Positions 30,801 to 38,700 of a DNA stretch of 44,366 nucleotides are shown here, piece by piece. The notes under the pieces were generated by a model. It saw only the letters and a list, made by a program, of their open reading frames with translations. It was not told the origin of the DNA and did no database searches. This DNA is from Clostridia bacterium (GTDB lineage Bacteria > Bacteroidota > Bacteroidia > Bacteroidales > 4484-276), in NCBI GenBank assembly GCA_009928785.1, contig SABY01000020.1, positions 1 to 44,366 of the forward strand. Direction: 5' to 3'. Position 1 is the first letter of the stretch; every line of letters begins with the position of its first letter. The position numbers were made by a program, and so were the translations under genes.

Positions 30801-32708
30801 TCAGTACTGCATGTGCCCGTGGATGATGAGGTTTCGAGTGTATTTCCTGCCAGAGACAACAACAAAGCCCTAATAAGCATCCGAAGGCTTTATCCAAGAG
30901 TCGGACAACCAATTCCTAAAGGCAGCGAATCATCCATAGAACCCACCATTGCTTATTTCCTGATTGGTAATCCTTACGATGAGCCTGGCGAACTTATCCT
31001 TGATGCACAAATTGATGCCCCACAAAATTGGACTATCGAATTTTTCGATGCCGAAGAGCAAGTACTTGAATTACCTTATCAGGTTTCCTTAACAGCTAAC
31101 GAGGAGCAAACAATTAAAATGATCGTTAGCCCTGATGAGGATGCACAGCATGGCGATGAAGGCCAGGTGGCAGTAATGCAATTTGAGGCCGATGGCTATC
31201 CAAATCCCGAAGCAATTACCGGAGCAATTACTTTCCCCATCAAAGTTGATTTGTATCCTCCCGCCGCTATCACCGATCTGGAAGTAATGGCCAGCAATGG
31301 AACCATAGAACTGCAATGGACACCGGTAAGCCTGGATGTAGAAGGAAATCAGGAAAATACAGCATGTTATAATGTTTACTGGGGGTCATCTCCCGATTTT
31401 GTGCCCGGCATCGAAAATCGTTTGGGACGACCTGCCGTGGATCAAAATCAAGAAAAACCCGGCTTCCAGTGGTATGATGGTGATATTGGGAAGGCAGCAC
31501 TTTACTACATTGTAAGGGTTGAAGATGAAGCCGGCTACGAATCCGAAAATTCAAACATAGTATCAATAAACAAATTCTACGATCTGAACATTGTTGGCGG
31601 TTGGAGTGGCATTTCAAGCTACTTTATTCCGGATAATACCTTAATTGAGGATATGTTCAATCCAATAATCAATGAGCTTATCATTTTATACAACAATCAA
31701 GGTGATTTGTTTTGGCCTGAACAAGGCATTAATAGTATTACAAATTGGGATGTTTACATGGGTTATGCGATCAAAGTAAGCAATGAGCTAACCCTTAACA
31801 TGGGCGGACAGCCTATTACCAACAAAATATTGCCCTTGCTGCCGGGATGGAATATTATTCCGGTTCTCAGCGATCAGGCTTATTCGGTTGAGGATTTATT
31901 TGCAGGTAAAAGCAATCTGCAAATCGTTAAAGAAGTTGCCGGTACCGGTGTTTATTGGCCTGCTTACAGCATCAACACCCTTGGAAATGTTTTGCCCGGA
32001 AAGGCTTATTACGCACGCATGAGTGCTGCCGACAGCATCGACTATGCAATTTCCACAAAAGGAGCATCCACCATAAAACCTCCAGATCTGTCATCCCTGC
32101 TTACACCGTGGAATCAAATCACCCAAACCCCTTCATCACATATTGTTGTATTCGAATTGGCAGAAAAGGCTTTGCAGGACAACGACATCGTTGGTGGCTT
32201 TACGACAGATGGTACATGCGCCGGATTAACAAAAATCCAGAACGCATCATTGCACTTTGTCATTAGTTTGAATGGTGATGATCCCTATATTACTGAGAAA
32301 GTCGGATTTACCAGCGGTGAATTAATTGCCTTCAGATTGTTCCGTACATCCACCGGCGAAGTATTTGATCTTGAAGTTTCCTACAAACCGGTTTACGACC
32401 AATCGGGAGTGTTTGTGCCAAACGGGATGACGGTGGTGAATGATATAAAGATTTCACCCACCGGGATTGCAAATTCATCCATCCATAATCTAAGCATCTA
32501 TCCCAACCCTAACGATGGCACTTTTACCATCGAAGGCACTTACGACAATGTTGACATCAGAATTATCAATGCTTTCGGGGTTGAAGTCTATCAAAATCAT
32601 TTGAGTCTGCCTTCCAAAGTCAATATCACCACCCAACCAAAAGGTATCTATTTTATCCGGCTTGAGACTGACAACAAAGTGTACTTTGAAAAAATTATTC
32701 TTAACTAA
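24894..32708 (+). CDS. Giant secreted T9SS protein with 17 Cys-containing PKD-like repeats
   Basis: A 2604-aa exported protein, probably a surface adhesin or matrix component. A signal peptide (about 1-24, likely cut in VVC/Q) is followed by an N-terminal beta-rich domain (about 45-232). Then come 17 repeats of 88-96 residues (about 236-1841) with the frame AGxDATIC, W(S/T)TxGDGTF, NPxYxPG, ELCLTAxPxxPC and DCMTLT. One unrelated Ig-like module (about 1051-1125) interrupts them after the ninth. Next are a linker domain, a fibronectin III-like domain (about 2122-2225), a paired module beginning IVGGWSGISSYF (about 2229-2525), also present in the next gene, and a C-terminal T9SS type A sorting domain (about 2530-2604: LSIYPNPNDGTFTIEG, QPKGIYFIRLE). 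No enzyme motif is visible. Three LytTR-type boxes lie upstream and a strong terminator follows. Confidence 0.93.
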   Translation: MKTNVLLTMLITVLFLMPVIVVCQMPDIRLNEKVGEQTSYAPESKGLLYGQLSNPANEAAVASQDFTDYPDYSCQAADDFIVPEGETWLIDEIFISGQYSPDGGPASAAHLFIYLNEPLLHIPDAAIVSIIDFPVTATPEGDLVFDFLLTPAYDPFTLESGHYWISVQPHMPNDPYKQWFWKKQESPTILHELQWRNPNDGFGLSYVEWTPGSVVFEETSDHNLTFGIYGEEIVCPTVDAGPDATSCSDAPYPIMDALATNYSWLQWSTDGDGFFDDDGQQNTTYYPGPGDLTNGNVELCLTANPIFPCTTSATDCMNLSFQPPPTVNAGNDATINENESYMLSALAENYTSVMWSSTGDGTFENPAILSPVYTPGTMDKLNGEAELCLTANPISPCIVSAFDCMTLNILPPPTANAGPDDTVCDEGGKNINNKGGCYQLNGEASNFSYVLWTTSGDGVFDEPYILNPVYCWGSEDVLNGMVILTLTPYGKSSTKQSSDFMVLTIQSNPTANAGSDETLCCGDVFTFEEASASDYTSLLWSTTNGTGDFSGATTLTASYSPSELDCMMGYVEICLAASPVSPCTVSDFDCMILTLQENPLADAGTDATITEGETYTLSGSAMYDAGVEWSSSGNGDFDPPDILTPVYTPGTQDIDAGFVELCLTAYPLNPCLVNGYDCMTLTIEEELFVNAGPDDTICTQGGKYPQKQEACYQLNGSTGLSSYCWTTNGDGTFNNDYSILDPIYCCGVLDMLNGSVTLTITQCKKGNAKELSDSMILTLQNPPTTYAGADTLICCDDSYIIADALATNYSGLHWFTINGTGAFDDETLQNPTYFFGPGDCDNDCIILCVSANPINPCVGATEDCMTIYLQKPPLAFAGEDASYCCQYYKMDGALAMNYSSLLWTTDGDGTFNNTSMLNPDYYPGPEDRDFGIIELCLTAYPIFPCEDTVTHCMILNYYPYPQVALGPDTAICGCEPFMLTEALAYAYSQLLWTTSGSGTFSNEFIQNPIYYPSLDDCDSGFVELCLHADGIDPCAMFASDCIIITFYPLPEVNCPNDSLVCISDPPFALSGATPAGGTYSGPGLSGGLFDPLASGAGEHTITYTYTDENGCTDSCFFNITVVNIPIANAGLDKTICCYELSPMIYGQVINNCGQIWSTTGDGIFEDETNPISLYFPGEEDCENGSVELCITAYPCHPCTIEATDCMTLTLQIGPTAYAGEDASINENESYMLSALAENYTSVMWSSTGDGTFDNPAILSPVYTPGTMDKLNGEAELCLTANPISPCTVDATDCMMLTIDIETIVDAGPDDTVCVETVKKTVKDFGFYQLHGHVSGPYISLLWTTSGTGYFNNDAILDPTYTFSADDILSGFVFLYLHVTRKGLKSNYSDFMVLTFQESPSAHAGTDATICEEEAYPLTDASAINYAQLLWVSYGTGSFSDPYTLNPTYYPGMIDILLGSVELCLNAAPIDPCAIGVTDCMILTFQTRPTASAGSDATICEEAAYSLAEAYASNYTQLLWVSYGTGTFSDPSILNPIYYPSTIDVMLGSVELCLNTAPIEPCSVGATDCMTLRIEAKPVAKAGSDGTVCEEYPYQITGASIVGDYSAFIWVSGGDGDFINAFELNPVYEPGDSDIMEGEVKLFLIVAPVSPCITLVFDVMTLYIQYKPAVHAGEDATISCKPYVLNGAAENISSFAWTSSGNGGFINETTLNPTYTPSPDDCNTGNVEICLTGQPLNPCLVEAIDCITLEIIPAPFVNAGPDIRICGCDNVVEIRKAMADHFEYVYWGTEGSGCFNDNYMLNPSYIPGMEDCINRSVKLYIYATPLFPNTEIVKDSLTIYFDCVWIKDCENDDGSEPSYSNCPHHNSIWGWWRSPDIWVDNNDDGYQDMIRPGEINQVFVKARKFGSDEVENVHVDLYYKKQRPFFFRFPSGATQIPPGKIISIQNDFEIIQFNWYAPEIPGLIKNYVIGSVLHVPVDDEVSSVFPARDNNKALISIRRLYPRVGQPIPKGSESSIEPTIAYFLIGNPYDEPGELILDAQIDAPQNWTIEFFDAEEQVLELPYQVSLTANEEQTIKMIVSPDEDAQHGDEGQVAVMQFEADGYPNPEAITGAITFPIKVDLYPPAAITDLEVMASNGTIELQWTPVSLDVEGNQENTACYNVYWGSSPDFVPGIENRLGRPAVDQNQEKPGFQWYDGDIGKAALYYIVRVEDEAGYESENSNIVSINKFYDLNIVGGWSGISSYFIPDNTLIEDMFNPIINELIILYNNQGDLFWPEQGINSITNWDVYMGYAIKVSNELTLNMGGQPITNKILPLLPGWNIIPVLSDQAYSVEDLFAGKSNLQIVKEVAGTGVYWPAYSINTLGNVLPGKAYYARMSAADSIDYAISTKGASTIKPPDLSSLLTPWNQITQTPSSHIVVFELAEKALQDNDIVGGFTTDGTCAGLTKIQNASLHFVISLNGDDPYITEKVGFTSGELIAFRLFRTSTGEVFDLEVSYKPVYDQSGVFVPNGMTVVNDIKISPTGIANSSIHNLSIYPNPNDGTFTIEGTYDNVDIRIINAFGVEVYQNHLSLPSKVNITTQPKGIYFIRLETDNKVYFEKIILN

Positions 32709-32719
32709 TACATGCAAAT

Positions 32720-32763
32720 TGCCAATGCCCCGAAGCTTCTGCTTTGGGCTTTGGCAGTTTTTT
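32720..32763 (+). terminator. Rho-independent terminator between the two giant genes
   Basis: An 11-bp stem with one mismatch (32720-32730 with 32746-32756), a 15-nt loop that contains gaagcttc, then a T-run (32758-32763). It begins 12 bp after the stop and separates the two giant genes, or attenuates read-through. Confidence 0.8.
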
Positions 32764-32798
32764 AAAATTGATTTAAACTCATCTAAAAAAATATTATT

Positions 32799-35700
32799 AT
32801 GAAAAAAAATGTATTTTCCCCAGTGTTCATCACGATGTTCATCATGATTCCCGTGATGCTGGTTTGCCAGGTGCCTGACATCTCACTTATGCACAAGCAG
32901 CAAAAACAAACGCTTGTAACACCATCAGGAAATGACAATCCGGTTAAAATTTCTAAAGCATCTCCAGGAGGCTCCTCACCCAATCTGACTGATAGCGAGA
33001 CCATCAGATGGGATAATGGTACCAATTCTGGCATAGCAGGAATTACAGGAGGTGGCATATTTGAAGTTGCCGCCTTTTTTCCAGCATCATTAATGATACA
33101 ATATGTTGGATATGCGTTGGACAAGGTTGAAATTTATATCGGCGATAATCCGGTTTCATGTGAATTGAGAATTTATGGACAAGGAACTTCCAATTCACCC
33201 GGAATGCTTTTACGATCGCAGTCTGTTACTACAACGCCAAATTCATGGAATTTAATTAATCTTTCAAATCAATTGGATATCACCGGACAGGGTCTTTGGA
33301 TCAGTTACTCTCTGGATCATCTGGATGGCACCTCTCCTGTTGGTATTGATTCAGGACCTGCAATAACCGGATATGGAGATATGATTTCGTTCAGTGGTGG
33401 TTCATGGTACACCTTATCTTCCATGGGATATAGTTACAACTGGAATATTGCGGGGTATTTGTCTTTTATTTGTGGCTCAAACATAGGTGATGGTCAGGGA
33501 AATGTTTATAACACAACAGAAATCGGCAATCAATGCTGGATGTTAGAAAATCTGAATATTGGCTCATTCATCAACAGTAGCACAAACCAAACAAATAACG
33601 GAGCTATTGAAAAATACTGCTACAACAATCTTGAATCATGGTGTGATTTATATGGTGGCCTTTACCAATGGAACGAGATAATGCAATACAATTCTATAGC
33701 CGGATCAAGGGGTATTTGTCCGGAAGGCTGGCATATTCCCGCAATTGATGAGTGGGCAAAGTTGATTGAAATTTGGGGAGGGCAATCTTTGGCAGGAGAG
33801 CCAATGAAAAGCGTTCGAACAGAGCCAGAAGAACATCCCCGATGGGATTACCCAAACATAGCAACAAACCTTAGCTTTTTTTCGGCTTTGCCCGGCGGCG
33901 TTTACCAAAATGAATTTACTATGTTGGGAATGATGGGATATTGGTGGTCTTCTACCGAGATATTATTAACACCTTATGCAAGTTATATTTCATTAAGTAA
34001 TTCTGTTCCTGATGCTGGCCGATGCGGGAATGATACATCCTATGCATATAGTGTTCGTTGTCTTTTGGATAACTCGCTTACAGGCGTATATGCTGGAGAA
34101 GATGTGTCAATCTGCGAAGGCGAAGACTATCAAACTATTGCTTCAGCTACCAATTATACTTCGGTTTTTTGGTCAACGAGCGGTGGTGGCGTATTTGATA
34201 ATCCTGAAATGCTCACGCCTGTTTACACTCCGGGTCTATTCGACATTGCTACAAGTGTAACATTATGTCTGGAAGTTCAGCCGATCAATCCGAACGATCC
34301 TCCCGTAAGCGATTGTATGGAGTTGTTTGTACAACCGGCACCAATAGTTGATGCCGGTCCTGATGCTACCATTTCCGAAGGAGATGTATATACAATTACA
34401 TTGGCCTCGGCTTCTAATTTTAGTGAATTGCAATGGTACACCCCAAATGGCACTGGAGTATTTGATGATCCCAACATACTTAATCCTGTTTACATCCCAA
34501 GCGCACAGGATTACCTTTTGGGTTCGGTTGAACTTCGTCTTATCGTCAATGGGATTGCGGCCTGTGAACCCGTTGAAGATTTTATGATTGTAATCTTTAT
34601 TTTCCCTCCATCCGCCAATGCAGGTAGTGATGCAACAATCTGTGCAATCGAAAATTATTGGTTGTACGAAGCATCCGCAACCAACTATTCATCGCTCTTT
34701 TGGGATAATTCATCGGGTGATGGTTACTTTATAACCCCAACGATTTTAAATCCGGTTTATGTTCCCGGTCCCGATGACATTGCCACTGGTTCTGTTGAAT
34801 TATGCTTAATAGCCTCTCCAAATGGCTATTCATTCTTTCCTGCTGTTGATTGTATGACACTCACTATTGACCTGCAACCTGAAACCTGCTGTTGCCCCGA
34901 ATTTATATTGAAGGATGCAGTTGAAATATGTCCACCACCTGGAGCATGTGATTCCGAACCGCCAGCGAATATAAAGAGCCCCTACTATAGCGGACCCTCA
35001 ATGGCAGCATGTAAAGATATCACCCACACTTACACTGTTTATCCCAATAATCCCGGATTGTACAATTATTCATGGGAAATTACAGGAGGAACACCATTAA
35101 CTTATAGTGGAAATCCTATTTCTATCTTGTGGGGATCAGGGAACAGAGGGTTTATCAAAGTGATCATTACAGGAGAGTATTGCAACGACACCATCATTCA
35201 GGAAATTTGTTTGGTTGATGGGCCGGAAGCCGATTTCATCTTTGAGCCTGACACTGTATGTATAAATTCTTCGGTTAATTTTTATAATACTTCTGTGGGT
35301 GGCAGCACCTATCATTGGGATTTTGGAAACGGGATGGTTTCAACTAAATTCAATCCCTCGACAGTATCTTACGATGAATCTGGTACTTATACAATTATAC
35401 TTTCAGTAACAAACAGTTTCTACCCCGATACTACTTTGCCTGAAAATGAAATGCCTTGTGGTTGCATCGACATTATTTCAAAAACAATAACAGTGCTTGC
35501 AGAGGAGGGTCCGAAAATCGAAATTGATTGTTGCCACGGGACTGTCTGCCCAGGAGGTACTTCATCATTTTCCACCCTTGCTGACTGCAACACCTATGTT
35601 TGGAGCGTTACAGGGGGCACAATTACGTCAGGCGATAATACCCAAAATATAACAGTTCAATGGGACGCAACTTATCCGGGAAATCAAACAACTGTTACGC

Positions 35701-38700
35701 TTGAATTACCCGAATGTGAAATCGTTCCTTGTCCTGGTTCTACTACCATCATTGTTCCGGTTATTTATGATAATTATCCTATCAGCGGACCGGGTACAAT
35801 TTGCAAGAGTTCATCAGGTACCTATTGCCTGCCGGTTTGGCCCGGTACTTATTACACATGGACTGTAATCCCAATTCAATGGGGAGGATACCAGTTTAAT
35901 AAACAAGACCGAAATGTTGCAAATGTGAATATCTCCTTTTTTGACATAGGTACCTATGTGGTCAAGTGCGAATATACTAATCCGATGATTGACTGCAATG
36001 GCACAACTACTTTGATTATTGAAGTATTGCCAATACTATCGTTTATGGGATATGACGAAGTTTGCGAGGGTAGCACTACTTATTACTATGCAAATGGTAA
36101 TGTTAATTGGTCAGTTACACCTAACGAGGGAGTATCTATTAACCCTACATCAGGCACTTCTACCAATGTTTCATGGAGTTCACCTGGCGAATATGTAGTT
36201 ATTGCAACACCAGTTTCTTCGGGGGACTTTTGTAATGAAAAATCTTTTAAAGTAATTAATGTTATTGAAAAACCAGTACTTGGAGACATTGAAGGTTTTA
36301 CGTTGGTCTGTCCAGCGAAAAACCAAACATATAGCATAACCTCAAATGTTAGTGGAAGCCAGTTTCAATGGGCAATTGATCCGGTAGGTTATGGTAATAT
36401 TCACTCATTAATGGGTGCTGACAACGATTCGGTTGTCGTACAATGGATCGGCAGCGGGCCATGGCAACTAAAGGTTCGGCAGTCGCGGCAGTTGCTTTAT
36501 GGTGATTGTCCTTCAGATTGGAAGGTAATTGATGTTATTCCTTTTCCTTCACCTATAATTAGCGGTGTTAATTTGGTTTGTGCTGATGTCGTAGGAACCT
36601 ACTTAGCAAGTGGTGTTGCTCCACCCGAAGGTTATAACTGGTCAGTTGTGCCAATTGAAAAAGGAACAATTTTGAGCGGAAATGGAACAAACCAGGTATC
36701 AATACTCTGGCATGGTGGAGGAGTGGCTACCGGACTGGTCATGGTTGAACATTGCGGAGGCTCAGCTTCAATGGAGGTTGTTGTAAATGACTTACCGCCG
36801 GCAGAGCTTACTCTTGATATTATTAACAGCCCACCAGGAACAGAGCATCCTGTATTTTGCCAAACTGATCTTTTCAATCTCACGCTTTCTACTCCCAATT
36901 GCCCCGATAGCGAATATCAGTGGTATAATAATGGAATTGCTTTCTCTGGAAATTTTAATTCTATCACCCTGACAAACTTGAATTTTACAGCGCCGGGGAT
37001 TTACAAATTTTATGTCGAGGTAATCAGAAATGGTTGCACGGCAAGATCAAATATTGTAATTATCGAAATTAAAAATTGTGAGCCCGGATGCCCGGGAGGC
37101 TGTCCTGGCTTCGGAGAATGTTTGGCTTATGCCTGGTTTTGGACTTACCAGGATTGTGAAAAAGTTTATTTGATAAATAAATCAGAGATAAGCTATTTTA
37201 TTGAAACATACCAATGGTCAGTAACTCCTTCGGGTACAGCTACTATTTCAACGCCTAATGCCCGCGATGCTGTGTTAACAGCTACAGCATCGGGCAATTA
37301 CACTATTCAACTTGAAATAACTGATGTAAATGGCTGCACAAGGTCTTTTAGCAAAAATGTGCAAATTCTGCTTCCATTTGCCGATTTTACATTCACTACG
37401 CCGGTTTGCGAAGGGCAACCCGTATTTTTTAGTGCCATTCCCAATAATCCGGTTTTATATGATTACTATTGGATATTTGGCGACGGCTACACATCCAGTC
37501 TTGCCGAGCCTCACTACACTTTCGATCCTGATAATGCCAATGTAAACCTTACAATTAAAGACAGGTATGGCTGTGAGGCATCGTTTGGGCTTAGCCTGGA
37601 AATGAATCCGGTTCCGGTTTGCGAAATCACTGCCTCCAACACGCATTTCTGCCCCGATGGATTTGTTACACTAACTGCCAGCTCAGGCATGGAACACTAT
37701 CAGTGGTGCAAAGATTATGAGCCCGTGGCAGGTGCTACTAATGCTGAATTATTAGTTTATCAGCATGGTGAGTATTATGTTGAAGCTACAAATGTGTATG
37801 GTTGCACTTGCAATTCGGAGAGCATTTACATATTCATGCATCCACTCCCGGTTGCGAAAATTACAGGTGATACTTACGTTTGCTCCGGAAATAGTTTTTA
37901 CCTTGAAACTCCGTTTAATAACAATTATAGTTACAATTGGAGCGAAGTAAGCGGTGAAACGGGTGCAACCTTTACACCCATAAGCTGGCATAATGCCAGG
38001 GTGGTTGTGGATTTGTCTCCGGGTGTAACTGGTCAATACATCTTTTCGGTACTGGTTACTGATATTACAACCGGATGCACGGCTATGGATTATGTTTGCG
38101 TAACTATAAATGAAACGCCTGAACTTTCATTTGTGACTCAAACGGCATGTGAAGATAACCCCATAACGCTTTCCCCGGATCCGAATGACCCTGATACTTA
38201 CTTTTATCAATGGTCTAATGGACAAACCGATCCGGAGATAACTGTTTCAACGCCAGGAGAATACTGGTTAACCATTTCAAATAAATTAACAGGGTGTAAT
38301 GCAACTGCTTATGCGGCAACGATTTTTCCAAAACCGGATTTATCGCTGTTTCCGTATGGATGCAATACTGTTCTAAATGGTGAACAAGTTGATTTCTACA
38401 TACCTTTACCATTAAACAATAATAAATGGTTTCCCAATACAATTGCTGCAACCTACGATTCCATCTTGTGGTACGATTACAATGTGTTAATGGGGACTAA
38501 TGAAACATATAGCTTTATTGCAACTGCCAGCAATACAGGTGAACATGAAATTTCTGTCAAAGTGGAAAACTATCATGGATGTGAAAACACAGCTGGTGTA
38601 TATTGTCTAAAATCTTCAAAAGATTGTCCGAATGCATGTGAAAATTTTGACGATGGTATTCACAACTTTATTTCATACAATGAGCATAATGGAACTATTA

